From: Cristatella mucedo
Taxonomy: Eukaryota; Bryozoa; Phylactolaemata; Cristatellidae
Length of the DNA stretch: 64,000 bases
Assembly (NCBI GenBank): GCA_009760855.2
Contig: WPIO01000012.1
Span: 4,170,001-4,234,000 of the forward strand
Direction: 5' to 3'
Shown: positions 34,383-45,575 of the stretch, in pieces
Numbering within the stretch: the stretch's first letter is position 1
Layout: each line of letters opens with the position of its first letter
The notes under the pieces: generated by a model
The model's input: only the letters and a program-made list of their open reading frames with translations
Database searches by the model: none
Told to the model about the DNA's origin: nothing
Program-made: the position numbers and the translations under genes

Positions 34383-35510
34383 TATCACTGTCTATAACTC
34401 CACGAAGTCATACAGACCATGTAGGTGTAGCAGGAGAGTTTTGCATGGCCTACTCACAGCTTAAGCGGCTTTCAGTACTCATTCGGCAGGCTGCAGTCTT
34501 CGTCTCACACAAAGAAGAGCAAGTGGGAAGCATACAAAAATTAGGAGAGCAGTTGAGGTAGTTAGTAGCATGGAAGTAGCAGCTCAGGACAACAGAAAAG
34601 GTTGAGAGTTTGTCGGCAGTAGGAGAGTAGTTTTCGTTGAGTAAGAATTACGGAAGCAAGGTCCACAGTGTAGGACAAGATAAGCTAGAGCTTTTTTTGC
34701 AAAATGTGTTGAAACTGAGGAATGTAACAGCTAATTTATTGTCCACACAGGACCTGAGGGCTCGAGCACACTGAAACTGATGTAGCAGTTCAGCTAGGTA
34801 CTAAGGAGCCAAGCCATGGCGGGACTTGCGGGTCAGCATAAGAACTTTCCTCCGTATCCGATGCTCAACTGGTATCCATCATAGCTGTTTTAGTGAACGA
34901 GACACGTACTCAGACCTCTGGGACTTGAAGACTAGCCTAGCAGCCACGTTTGTAGTCAGCTTCAGTGGCCTAATTGCTGGCTGTGGTAGCCCAGCCGAAA
35001 GGGAATTGCAATAATCAAGCCGAGACACACCAAAGAAGCTAGTTGCATTAAAAATAATAAAAAATAATTAATTTGCATAGCGCCCGAAGAGAGCTAAATC
35101 TCTATTCAGGCGCTTCACATATGCCTCAGGGCTCGAGCCCACGACCTAAGCCAGACCTTAGTCGGGGCGAGCTCCTTTTCCGCTGGACCAACCCAGCCCA
35201 GCTCGGCGACATTGTTTACCACTGTGGAAAACAGCTCATAATCTTGGATAGGCAATGGACATGATGGCTAGCTGTAGAACCAGTCTGCTGAACGAAGCTT
35301 TTAGAATTGAGGCAGATGTCGGAAATGACATCTAAATTTCGAGTACGTGGTGATTGTCTCACATAAGCATCATCCACTAGAAGAGCAAAGCCTTTAAATC
35401 CAGCCACACGCTTAGGGTGTCCTATGAGCAGCAGTTTGATTTTATTGTCATTTAGTTACAAGAACAATTCCGACTTCCAGGATCGAATGTCAGCAAGGCA
35501 AGCAAGTCAA
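34383..35510 (-). mobile_element. LINE-A copy split by SINE-1
   Basis: Minus-strand LINE-A from its 3' end (34,383) through the 3' UTR (AGCTTAAGCGGCTTTCAG near 34,460) and the C-terminal domain (34,660-35,035) to the end of the palm near 35,500. The SVDDAYVRQSPRTRNLDV-type segment at 35,300-35,370 corresponds to the IGDAVRLPSQSSRNLHV segment of the copy at 2,945-3,770. SINE-1 is inserted at about 35,050-35,200. Heavily frameshifted. Confidence 0.8.
35050..35200 (-). mobile_element. SINE-1, second copy
   Basis: Read on the minus strand: CTGGGTTGGTCCAGCGG (A-box region, 35,181-35,197), GGTCTGGCTTAGGTCGTGGG, the B box in GGGCTCGAGCCC (35,129-35,140), CTGAGGCATATG, then the LINE-B-like tail GAAGCGCCTGAATAGAGATT and GGGCGCTATGCAAATTAATT with an A/T-rich end. 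It matches the copy at 19,039-19,247 nearly along its length except for the AT tail. It lies within LINE-A, so SINE-1 inserts into both LINE families. Confidence 0.85.
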
Positions 35511-36126
35511 CACAGTCATCCACAGTCGAGTCTGCCCACTTTCAGCTACAGAACATTGCTGAAATTCGGGTTTGTTTAGATAAGAATACCACGTCTAAGT
35601 TTGTTCATGCATTTGTGACATCCTGTTATGACTTCTGCAATTCGCTGCTAGCTGGCCTACCGGGAGGTGCACTTAGGTGACTGCAGACGGTTCAAAACCC
35701 AGCAGTTGGCTTGCCTGCTGCGAGGGTCGCAGTTGCCACATCACACCACTTCTGGCCACCCTGCACTGGCTACCAGTCAAGCAACGGATCGACTTCAAGG
35801 TCTTATCGCTAACTTTTAGGTCACTTCGTTCTTTGGCTCCAGCCAAAGTCTCAGATCTACTCCCCAGCCAGACCAAGCATCGTACCACTCGCTTTTCGGA
35901 ATCCATCAGTTTACCAATATCTCACACAAACATCTCATCCTTTGGAGACCCTGCATTCAGCTGGTATGCTCCCAAAGCCTGGAACTCCCTGCCGACTTGC
36001 GTCAGAACATCCCCTGACCTGATCACATTTAAAAAGAACTTAAAAACACCTATTTAGGACAGCATTTAGTGGGTACCTGTGATTCGTCCTTTATGAGCAT
36101 ACACCTGCTGACACTGTGCATATGTG
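35511..36126 (+). mobile_element. LINE-B copy, both ends lost
   Basis: Plus strand, from the SSTVxSAHFQLQN segment through the C-terminal domain. The 126-codon frame at 35,677-36,057 has CHITPLLATLHWLPVKQRID, PISHTNISSFGDPAFSWYAP and KAWNSLPTCVRTSPDL. It stops near 36,126 in the 3' UTR without stem-loop or tail, where an inverted LINE-B piece begins. Its left end abuts the 5' edge of LINE-A. Confidence 0.8.
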
Positions 36127-36311
36127 CAGGCTCGAACCGAAGAATGAAGTGACCTAAAAGTGAGCAACAAAACCTTGAATTCAATATGTTGCTTGACTGG
36201 TAGCCAGTGTAGTTCGGCGAGAAGTGGCATAACGAGGCAACTGCAATGCTCACGACAGACAAGCCTAGCTGCAGAGTTTTGCACCACTTGCAATTGCCTA
36301 ATTGCACATAG
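36127..36311 (-). mobile_element. LINE-B internal fragment, inverted
   Basis: Minus strand: ACAIRQLQVVQNSAARLVCR, LAELHWLPVKQHIEFKVLLL. It lacks both the 3' tail and the 5' part. Joined tail-to-tail with the preceding plus-strand copy, it looks like the product of an inversion or of recombination between copies rather than a clean insertion. Confidence 0.75.
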
Positions 36312-36452
36312 CACCCATGAAGGCTACTGCAGTATGTCTAATGCTTGCTTATGTTGAGTCTCAGCTAGCTCCATATCAGATCATCTTTCTCTTACTTATC
36401 CTGAAAACTTGCTTTAATCCTGGCAAACATTACTTAGTCGAGGAACTCTATA

Positions 36453-36455
<3 letters not shown>

Positions 36456-36486
<31 letters not shown>

Positions 36487-37253
36487 TTGCACTTGATAAA
36501 GTGCCCTCAGAGTACTTAATCTCTTTCTATGCTCTTTACATTTGCTGCAAAGTGATATGCAATTGAATAGTAAGAAAAATCATGCTTGAAAAACAAACAA
36601 AATTATTAATACGGTTAGGGGTGACATGCACAGGGTCAGCATGCAAATGTGGTTAATGGCAGCATGCACAGTGTCAGCACGCATAGGCACATCAAGGACG
36701 AATCACAGGGACCCACTAAATGCTGTCCTAAATAATTGTGTTTGTAAGTTCCTGTTAAATGTGGTCAGGTCATCGGATGTTCTGACGCAGGTCGGGAGGG
36801 AGTTCCAGGCTGTGGGAGCATACGAGCTAAATGCATGGTCTCCAAAGAGTTTGAGGTTTTTACTAGGTATTTTCAGACTGTTGGATTCCGAAAAAAGGGT
36901 GGTACGTTGCTTGACCTGATGGGGTAGTATTTTTGAAAGATCGGCTGAAGCCATAGAATGAAGGGACCTAAAAGTGAGCGACAAAACCGTGTCGATCTGT
37001 TGCCTCACTTGTAGCCAGTGCAGGTCGGCGAGAAGTGGAGTAATGTGGCAACTGCGATGCTCACGACAGACAAGCCTAGCTGGGGAGTTTTGCACCAGCT
37101 GCACTCGCCTGATCGCACATGCTGGTAGGCCAGTGAGCAGTAAGTTGCAGAAGTCGAGACTGGATGTCACGAATGGATGGACCAACTTGGACGTGGTATA
37201 CTTATCCAAACAAGCCCTAATTTTAGCAATGTTATGAAGCTGAAAATAGGCTG
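36456..37253 (-). mobile_element. LINE-B copy, 5'-truncated
   Basis: Minus strand with (ATT)n tail at 36,456-36,486, the 3' stem-loop, and a 168-codon frame (36,703-37,209) covering FVTSSLDFCNLLLTGLPACA, HITPLLADLHWLQVRQQID and NSLPTCVRTSDDLTTFN to LFRTAFSGSL. 5' truncation near 37,253 in FQLHN. One of the better copies. Confidence 0.9.
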
Positions 37254-39459
37254 CTGAATCACCACACCCACCTTATACTTATATAAACAAAGCTGGTCAG
37301 AATCATGTCACCCTCATACACTGCTTTACTCATTCTTGGTGATTCTCGAATGGCCCTTCGTTCAACGAAGTATTTCAACGTTGGTGAAATGTCTAGGCAG
37401 TTTTGTAATTGGTTACCAAATATATGATGAGGAAGAAAAACAGGGAGAACATAAAATAGGAAATTGAAATACAGGAAAGTCTATATGTCAGCAATAGAAA
37501 CATTTAGCTCAATATAGGAAATATTTTAGGCTCCATATATTGACGAAGTTTTTCCGCATTACATTTTGTCAAACTCAAGCTATATTTGTCAAAAATGCAC
37601 ATTTAAGAGCTGATTTGAACCTGCCTTTCATCGGTAGTTTAATTTTGCTTTAAACGTTTAGATGAAGCTGCAATGTAATTATAATTTTGATTGAAGCATA
37701 TCTTTTACTTCGCTAGCAAACGCAAGATTGCTTGGAGAATATTCTCAATGTTTAATTTGAAACTGAATAGGTTCGTTAAACTGTTTAGTCTACTGTAGAA
37801 ACAGTTTTGAGTACATTTCTATTTTTTAGATATAGCTGCTTTAACAATGGAGATTTTGCTGTCATTCATACCATTTAAAGTACCGTACCAGGTTTTAGAA
37901 AGATATAATTACGGAATGCATATCCTCAAACAACGAGAACTTGTAGCTATCGATCATATAGGAATTATCCGTATCCATCACATGCTTGTCTGACGGATAC
38001 TTTTCTAAAGGCTTTGCTACACATTCCAAGTTTAGTAAGTACACATTACGGTAAAGCTAGCTTCCAGACCAAACTGCCTTTTTCGGTATATCAGGAAATA
38101 CTTGGTAACACATAACATAATAGGATTAGAAACGATTGCGTTAAAAATGCATTTTAATAAAGTCACAAACAACGTAAAACAATGCATTATTTAAATTGTG
38201 TATAATCTCTAAATTATCATTGAACTGTGCATAATCATAAAGAATGTATATACTAGTACACATGAATATTAATATTTCTCATACCTTAATGAACCGTCAG
38301 TGCAGACGTTAGGCATGTTAATTACTGACAAACGAAGTGTGAAATCGTCACAAAACGTATTTTATACTTCCACTAGCCTTCACTTATAAATTAATAGTAA
38401 CTGAAGAACATTTTGAAACCATAGATATAAATGGGCTGTTTTCTGTCACGCTAGATTTTCCGATCAATGTATTTCTATTAGAAACCTGCCCGAAAGCGCT
38501 CAAAACTACGTGCTAGAATGATCAGTAATGGTGGGTCAGAAAAGATACGTGGGCCATTCCCAGATTAACTCTACCTACCTTGATGATTACGCCACTTTGT
38601 GATTCGTACCTTTTGTATGCCTTTCGTTCTAGATCAATCATAAACAGTTTGAGTTATTGAGGTATTATGTGCCTACTTTTCCTTGCACACATCGTGCTAT
38701 CGGCTTAGCTCGTTCAAACTAAAAACTTATTTTAATTTTTAGAGCATACAATAGTCAGATCTCTAAGTGTTTTTAACAGATTTAAATATTGTAGCCTGTT
38801 AATGAGGAAATTTATCACAATCGGGTGGGGAATTGTGAAACTAATAAACAATTGTACTGTAAACTAAGGCTATACTAACTAATCAATATTAAATATATTG
38901 CCAATTTTTTACTATTGAATTACGAGTTTATTACCTTTACTTCTAAAGCGTGGAATAAATAGCTTTTAGAGTTTCCTAGTAACAGCTTTGTCTTGTTTGT
39001 TCAAGTAACTGCTTGTTTGAATCTATTAGCCTTATTATTTAGAGGCTGTATGGGACCTAAATTCTTATATACACACTGAGATAGGCCTCTACTAGACAAA
39101 CATTGCATACCCAAACTCTAGATGTGCTTAAATCATAGCTTAATCTCTACAGTATGCTGTTTAATAATAAAATTAGCAGAGACATTTGATTAAAAGAACT
39201 CGTGAAAAATTTATGTTTGGGTTCTGAGGAAATTAGATGCTCGTGCAACTAATTGAATAAGTTGCCACAGTTTAATCCATGAACCTTTTTAGTAGGATTC
39301 GCTAAGCTTTTACATGAAACCTGAGTGGATTTTACAGCTGAGGGAAAACTATTTGCAACTTAAATTTACTTATTAAAGACACAAGATAATTATTAAAGTG
39401 TAGAAAAACTGTTGCTGCCTACTTAAATAAATAAAATAAATTCTAGCTGATTTAACAGC
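37254..39459. other. Unassigned
   Basis: AT-rich 2.2 kb; no gene, known repeat or convincing splice pair seen. Confidence 0.4.
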
Positions 39460-39608
39460 CTCTTTTTGTATAGCGACAGAAGAGCCTTTACGGCTATCAC
39501 CACCGCTTGCAGTGGCGATAAATAATCACCTACCGCAGGAATCTAACCCGCTACCTCGGGACCGAGGTCGTGAAAGCAACCGCCTTACCTAGTGTGCCAT
39601 CATGGCTC
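39460..39608 (-). mobile_element. SINE-2, tRNA-derived, best copy
   Basis: Read on the minus strand, it starts with a tRNA-like head: A box TGGCACACTAGG (39,588-39,599) and B box GGTTAGATTCC (39,538-39,548), 40 bases apart. The body carries GTGATTATTTATCGCCAC, GCAAGCGGTGGTGATAGCC and AAGGCTCTTCTGTCGCTATA and ends in A/T-rich sequence. The head differs from SINE-1 and the tail does not match LINE-A or LINE-B here, so this is a separate family whose partner LINE is not in the window. A diverged 3' part recurs at 10,563-10,632. A decayed tRNA gene is less likely because of the body. Confidence 0.75.
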
Positions 39609-40639
39609 ATAGTAAAACTTTTAACACCAACGCTGAATATTTTATACAAAGGCTGAAAAAACTAATGTCTCAAAGTTTTTCGTATGCCGATCTCTTTAGC
39701 AATCGTTCCTGTCCAGTCATATCCGTGATTAAGACATTAATTGTGATCATTGTCCAGTGCAAAGCTCTTACATTTCATATTCAGGTATATTAAGGATTTA
39801 TCTTGTTGTGTTTCGAAGATGTTTATGTAGACTGGGTGGAAGTAATGACTCTTGCTTGCCCAGAACGACATATACCACTGGGAAAAACTGGCCAATGCTG
39901 CATTCTAAGTCACAACAAATATCTCGGCCAAGTCTACCTGCTCCATGTTATCGTTCGCATTCGCTGTATGACCCAGATATATTCTTGATTCTATGAGGGC
40001 AGCAGTTGACATGCAGGTTATAGGTACTTTGTCTTGGTGTGTGGCGGCGTTCTCAAGTTTTGGTTCTTTTTTATTCGGGAAAAGGGATAGATACACTGCA
40101 CTTGATTGTACTTATTGACCTACAAATATGCCTTAGTGTCTTGGCTGTGACACATGCGACTTTATCGTGGGAAATCTCATGTAGCGCCACTGAGAGGGTT
40201 ATTTACAAGTCATATCTGAGAGCATATACAACTCTCACGAATTCTAGTAAATCCATGAGTACCATATTTTAATTAATTACACAACTTGATTGAATCTAGT
40301 TAATCTTACGTGCTGGTGAATTAGTTAGTCTAATTAAGCCAAGGTTAACTTTCCAGTTTAAATTTAGCACATTACTTCTGGAGAAAGCTTATCACCAAAA
40401 AGGCTATATACATATACATATCTACAACTATAGCCTCGAGAGGGTGGTAATTTTACTTTCTTACATAAGCCTTTTAAAGAATATGGACGGCAGCAAATTC
40501 CAGAGTAGAAGCTCAGTATATTCCATGTTACGTTTAAGATGCTGGCCTTTAAAGGTTACAAGTGCCACTTTCATCATTAGAGTCAGCTGGATACTGGTGA
40601 CCCTGTGTAGGGAGTTGAGAACATGAGGCTCTCCCTCCC

Positions 40640-40642
<3 letters not shown>
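39609..40642. other. Unassigned
   Basis: No supported gene. Several overlapping 60-80 codon frames near 39,760-40,270 lack motifs. Confidence 0.35.

Positions 40643-40708
<66 letters not shown>
40643..40708. repeat. (CT)n microsatellite
   Basis: About 66 bases of perfect CT repeat with a second short CT cluster at 40,725-40,745. Confidence 0.95.
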
Positions 40709-40713
<5 letters not shown>

Positions 40714-40984
40714 GCAACACTTTCTCTTTATCTCTCTCACTCTCTAAGGGCTCCAATGGCAGCCACAGAATTTTCAATGCCATAACATTGAAATTAAGAT
40801 TCTAACAAGGTGTTTCAACTTGATTGACCGCCCCACATTGAAAGGAAGTTTAGTATCTGCAGTAGTAGGTTTTTAGGCATTTACTTGAATGCGAATAGCA
40901 CTAACTCGTTGTTATTGTATGTTTTGATCCGTCCCACCATTCGAGAACGTAGAATTCTCGCACCTCATTTACTGCACGTATAAA

Positions 40985-41132
40985 GGATAAGTCCATGTCA
41001 ATGATAGCTAATTTTCTTAAATTAAACGGCAATACAACTAACTTACCAGTGTTGGGCCAACCAAGTGTGACTCAGGAATTAAAAAGCTAACGGTCAAAAT
41101 TAGCTCTGCCGCCATATATGTAGTTAAATAAT
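40985..41132 (+). mobile_element. LINE-B fragment (post-YADD part of RT)
   Basis: Plus-strand fragment reading MIANFLKLN, then NTTNLPVLGQPSVTQELK and KLALPPYM, corresponding to MAANFLKLNDDKTNLLVMG and the following LKxGSASIS region of better copies. It is cut on its right by the tail of an oppositely oriented LINE-B. Confidence 0.7.
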
Positions 41133-41350
41133 AATTAGAAGAATAATGCACTTAATAAAGCACCCTCAGAGAACTTAATCTCTCTAGGCGCTTTACATTT
41201 GCTGCAAAGGGAAATTTAATTAAATGGTGAGTAAAATCATGCTTGACAAACAAACAAAATGAATAACATGGTTAAAGTTGACATGCACAGGGTCAGCGTG
41301 CAAATGTGGTTTGTGACAGCATGCACAGTGTCAGCACGCTTAAGCACAAC
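41133..41350 (-). mobile_element. LINE-B 3' end fragment
   Basis: Minus strand: eroded AAT-rich tail at 41,133-41,150, stem-loop at about 41,155-41,200, and 3' UTR including CATGCACAGGGTCAGCG and GTGTCAGCACGC. Truncated in the UTR at about 41,350, where a plus-strand LINE-B starts head-to-head. Confidence 0.85.
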
Positions 41351-43635
41351 ACGACACTAGCTGACACCCTCGACGAGTTTGGACCCCTGGCAAAACCTAC
41401 TGTGCGCCCAGTTCAGACGGCCTATGGTTTATCACAGACAAACTAGCCAGGTTTACTAAGCGAAAGCTTGAAAAAGCATACACAAAATCCAGACTGACTG
41501 TCCATCGACAGTAATTTGAAGACTACTGTAGGTCGTACCGATCGATCCTAACAAAGGCCAAGTCCAGCTTCTGTAGAAACATTGTTGAATCACAGATGCA
41601 CAATCCAAAAATGCTGAAGTCAACGATAAACCATCTGAACTGCTTCAATGATAGCTCCTTACCTAATGATCCTTGTGATAATCTAGCCGATTGCTTCTCT
41701 CGATTCTTTGTGCATAAGATAGACAAGATAGGGGAATCCATCCCTGCGATGACAACATCTCTACAAGAATGCTGTTCCCCCATTCATGGCTGCACATCCA
41801 GTCTAAATCTAGGCATGTCAGTAGTGATCCAGTCCTGAAGTTCATATCTCAATCAAAGAAGACAACAAGCCCTCTGGACCCTATTCCCACTGTCCTGCTC
41901 CTACATTCCATTGATCTGCTGCTTCCATGCACAACTAACATTATAAAAATGTCATTAGCCTCAGGTCATGTCCCAGCACTTTTCAAAACAGCTGTAGTAA
42001 GGCCACTTCTCAAGATAACGACACTAGACCAAGAGAACTTAAGCACCTACCACCAAGTCTCACTTCTACCATTCCTATCTAAGACTCTGGAACAGGTCGT
42101 GGTGGACCAGCTAAACTCATATATCGTAACCTCACACCTTGCTAGTAAGTTGCAGTCTGGCTTTAGAGCTAATCACTCCACTGAGTCAGCATTGCATAGG
42201 GTATACAACGACCTACTTAGGAATGCAGACAGAGTAGAGTGTCTCAGCTTGTTTTGCTAGATCTTTCAGCTGCTTTTGATACCATAGATCACAAAATTCT
42301 TCTAAAGCACCTCTCATCTTACCTGGGCATAACTGACACTGCTTTGCAGTGGTTCAGGTCCTATCTCAGTGGAGACTCTCGAGTATTGACGTAAATGGAT
42401 AAGGATCATCTGGGGTACCTCGGAAATGTAGCCTACCTCTGGCCTCAGTGCTAGGTCCGGTTATTTTCACGCTTTATACTCTTTCTCTTGCTGATTTGAT
42501 TGCCGTGCAGAATCTAGGCTCTCAATTCAATGCGGATGACACACATTGTACCTTTGCTTTGATATCTCCATGCCTTCGAGCACCTCAAATTCTCTCAAAC
42601 CAATTGCTGCATGCATTGATGACGTCCGCACGTGGACGGCAGCGAACTTTCTAAAACTAAATGACTATAAAACTAACTTACTAGTAATGGGCAAACTAAG
42701 GTTGATTCACAAATTGGAAAGGCTGAAACTCAAAAGTGGCTCTGCCAGCATATCTCCGGTTGAATCAGCTCCAACTTTAGGTGTCATTTTCCTAAGCAAC
42801 CTCTCGTTAGACGACCACATCAGCTCCACAGTCAAATCTGCCTTTTTACAGCTTCATAACATTGCTAAAATTCGGGCTTGTTTAGAAAAGGATACCATAA
42901 CTAATTTGGTCCATGCATTCGTGACATCCCATCTTGACTTCTGCAACTCACAGCTTACTGGCCTACCAGCATGTGCGATCAGGCGATTGCAGCTGGTGCA
43001 AAACGCCACAGCTAGGCCTGTCTGTTGTGAGGGTCGCAGTTGCCACATTACTCCACCTTTCGCCGACCTGCTTTGGCTACCAGTCAAGCAACGGATTTAT
43101 TTAAAGGTTCGGTAGCTGACTTTTAGGTTACTTATTTCTTTGGCTCCAGCCTATCTAACATATATACTCCCCCATCAGGCCAAGCATCGTACCACCCTTT
43201 TTTCGAAATCCAGCAGTCTACAAATACCTCGTACAAACCTCAAATCCTTTTGAGACCGTGCTTGTAGTTCATATGCTCCCAAAGCATGGAAATCCCTCTC
43301 AACCTGCTTTAGAACATCCCCTGACCTGACCACATTTAACAGGAACTTAAAAACACACCTATTTATGACAGGATTTACTGGGTCTCTGTGATTATTCCTT
43401 GATGTGCTTATGGTTGCTGACACTGTGCATGCTCCCAAAAAACCAAATTTCCATGCTGACAATGTGCATGTCACCCATAACCAAATTATGCATTTTGTTT
43501 GTTTATCAAGCATGATTTTACTCACCATTACATTGCATTACTCTTTGCAGCAAATGTAAGGCACCTAGAGAGAGGTGAAGTTCTCTGAGGGCACTTTATC
43601 AAGTGCATTCTCACTATTAATATTATTATTATTAC
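41351..43635 (+). mobile_element. LINE-B copy, longest, includes pre-RT linker
   Basis: Plus strand. It begins in the region between endonuclease and reverse transcriptase (RPVQTAYGLSQTN-type sequence, then SQMHNPKMLKSTINHLNCFN and DNLADCFSRFFVHKIDKIGE, 41,590-41,740). RT fingers follow (DPIPTVLLLHSIDLLLPC, ALFKTAVVRPLLKITTLD, FRANHSTESALHRV; frame 41,769-42,260), then the palm with [12 protein letters not shown] at about 42,265 in a new frame, FNADDTH (YADD with Asn for Tyr, about 42,530), the C-terminal domain (42,546-43,115), the 3' UTR, the stem-loop near 43,560-43,610 and an ATT tail. Frameshifts near 42,235 and 42,540; a stop at 43,113. The endonuclease is missing. Confidence 0.9.
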
Positions 43636-43659
43636 TTGGCTGATGTATTCACAGTGTGC

Positions 43660-44899
43660 AAGAAATGTGGAAGAAATTTAGGTGTCCTTTTCCAAAGGGG
43701 CCTTTCACTAGTTGGCCACATTGGATAAACAATAAAGTCTGCCTACTCTCTAATACAAGACGTTTCTAATCGGGCTTGTTTAGATTGGGATACCTCATTT
43801 ACGTAGGTCAATGCATTTGAGGCATCCCATCTTTACTTTTCTAAATAACCACTCTCTGGCCTACCGAGCTGTGCAATCAAGTGCTCACAGCTGATGCAAA
43901 AATCACCAGCTAAACTTGTCGGTAGTGAGGGTCCCAGTTATCATGTCCCATTACTTCTTGCCGACTTACACTGGCTACCAGTCAAGCAACGGATCGATCT
44001 CAAAGTTTTGCTGCTCACTTTTAGGTCCATTCAGTTTTGGCTAGTGGCTATCTACGAGATCCACTTCCCCAACCAGGTCAAGGGTTAAGTTCTCTCTTGA
44101 TGGAGGGTTAGGGGCTCCTAGGGGGGCAAAGGGTTAGCCTCGTTAGAGCTCTCCTGGAGAGGGTTTACTTACCCCAAAGGGTCCCTAAGGGGAGGGGCCC
44201 CACTACTCTCTTGGAAGAGTTCTCTAAGAGGATGAGACTGACCTTCCCCTTTAGGGAGAGAGTCTTCACTTCCCTCGAAGAGCCCTCTAAGGAGGGAGTA
44301 AAGAATCCCTAAAGGGAACATACATGATAGCTAGGTTACCCTAGCTGTACGGTAAAGGACCCCTTTATAATATCTGAGAACTTAGAAGTGTACTAGCCAG
44401 GGGCTAGGCAAGGGTTGACATTTGCTATTAATAGTGTATTATAAGAGTTCTAACTCATGGCTTCTTAGCCCCTTCCTTCTGGTTCTTTTGCTTTTGGGAA
44501 ACAGTTTACCTGTAAACCATACAAACCTCTAATTGTTTGGAGGCTGTATATGTAGTTTATATGCTCACATAGCCTGGAACCTACGTTCGACTTCTGTCAC
44601 GACATTCACTGACTTGATCAGATTAAAAAGAACTTGCAAACACACCTTTTTATGACAGCATTTACTTTGTTCCTGTGATTCTTCCTTTAGTCGCTTATGT
44701 TTGCTGACACTGTTGACTGCTGCAACTAACCACACTTGCCTGCTGATGCGATGCTTCTTACCTCTGACCATGTTATTCATGTTGTTTATCAATCACGACA
44801 CCACTCACTATTCAACCTTATTTCTGTTCCAGAAAATGTAAAGCAATTACAATTATGAGTTCTCTGAGATTGCATTATTAAGTGTATTATTATTATTAG
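43660..44899 (+). mobile_element. LINE-B copy split by a palindrome-rich insert
   Basis: Plus strand from the NLGVLFQRG-like segment (43,685) through the C-terminal domain (LADLHWLPVKQRIDLKVLLL at 43,955-44,015) to the 3' UTR, stem-loop and ATT tail (44,884-44,899). At 44,081-44,478 an unrelated segment replaces the few codons between the QVK and TTRFS positions. Sequence resumes with CAGTTTACC and ACAAACCTCTAATTGTTTGG. Decayed, multiple stops. Confidence 0.8.
44081..44478. repeat. Mosaic of short palindromes inserted in LINE-B
   Basis: About 400 bases unlike anything else here, packed with small perfect hairpins of 4-6 base-pair stems and 3-6 base loops: CTCTCCTGGAGAG (44,149), ACCCCAAAGGGT (44,171), GGGGCCCC (44,194), ACTCTCTTGGAAGAGT (44,205), CTCTAAGAG (44,222), TCCCCTTTAGGGA (44,245), CCCTCTAAGGAGGG (44,285), TCCCTAAAGGGA (about 44,308), CTAGGTTACCCTAG (about 44,332), TAAAGGACCCCTTTA (about 44,353) and CTAGCCAGGGGCTAG (about 44,393). 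No protein frame. Hairpin clusters like this are known from some organelle genomes (for example certain sponge and algal mitochondrial DNAs), so a transferred organelle fragment is one reading. A self-folding mobile element is another. Confidence 0.7.
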
Positions 44900-45487
44900 T
44901 TCAGAGATTTGTTTTGGGACTGTGTAATTGAGAAGATAAACCATCTAAGAACATTGAGTGTCACTACCACTTTAAGAAGAATTTAATTGTACTTGGAGGT
45001 TCAGGATCATATATTGAGTAAATAGAGATTCCCAGTGTGTTAAAGAGATTCTAAAATTTAAGACTCTTTCTTGGCATTTTAACCCTCTGCAAGGATGATG
45101 GGATAACTGAAACAGCAAAACTCATTTATGCCTACCGTAATAGTTAGCTAAAAGTTGCGTTTGGATAGCAGACAATTATTTAGTTTGGTTGTAAGAGCGA
45201 TCGTATTCCAACATGCATGCATGCCAAAATTTACTTTTTAAGCATTTCAACATCTTTTTATTTATAAATGAATATCCTCTGAGATCTGCTTATGAGTTGG
45301 CCTTACTCTACTCAAACATTCTTGGTTCATATAAGAAATAACGTATGCTTTTTAAAAGTGCACATGCAGTTTTGTGACTTACTGTTTGTTTTAAAACATG
45401 ATAAATGTAACAGAATCTGCTGCAATATCAGATAATATATTAAAGTAAGAGAAATCTTGAAATATTACATAATTTACTTTTTTTAAG

Positions 45488-45575
45488 AGCTGTTCAATTA
45501 TCTGTCCTGAAAGTCGGGGTTATTTCTTATCACTCTTAAACTTGACTATGGAAGATCGTTCTACCACTGAACCAG
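45488..45575 (+). CDS. Candidate internal exon, unrecognised
   Basis: Bounded by a strong acceptor (ACTTTTTTTAAG) and a strong donor (CCAG|GTGAGT). The only open frame starts in phase 0 and reads SCSIICPESRGYFLSLLNL then TMEDRSTTEP, 29 codons plus one base. No partner exon is certain. The call rests on the two splice signals and the open frame. Confidence 0.35.

Noticed and set aside
39538-39608. A genuine tRNA gene.
   Set aside because: Boxes are present but no acceptor stem pairs, and the sequence continues into a repeat body shared with 10,563-10,632.
40549-40783. Frames encoding Arg-Glu or Ser-Leu repeats.
   Set aside because: Translations of the CT microsatellite at 40,643-40,708, not protein genes.
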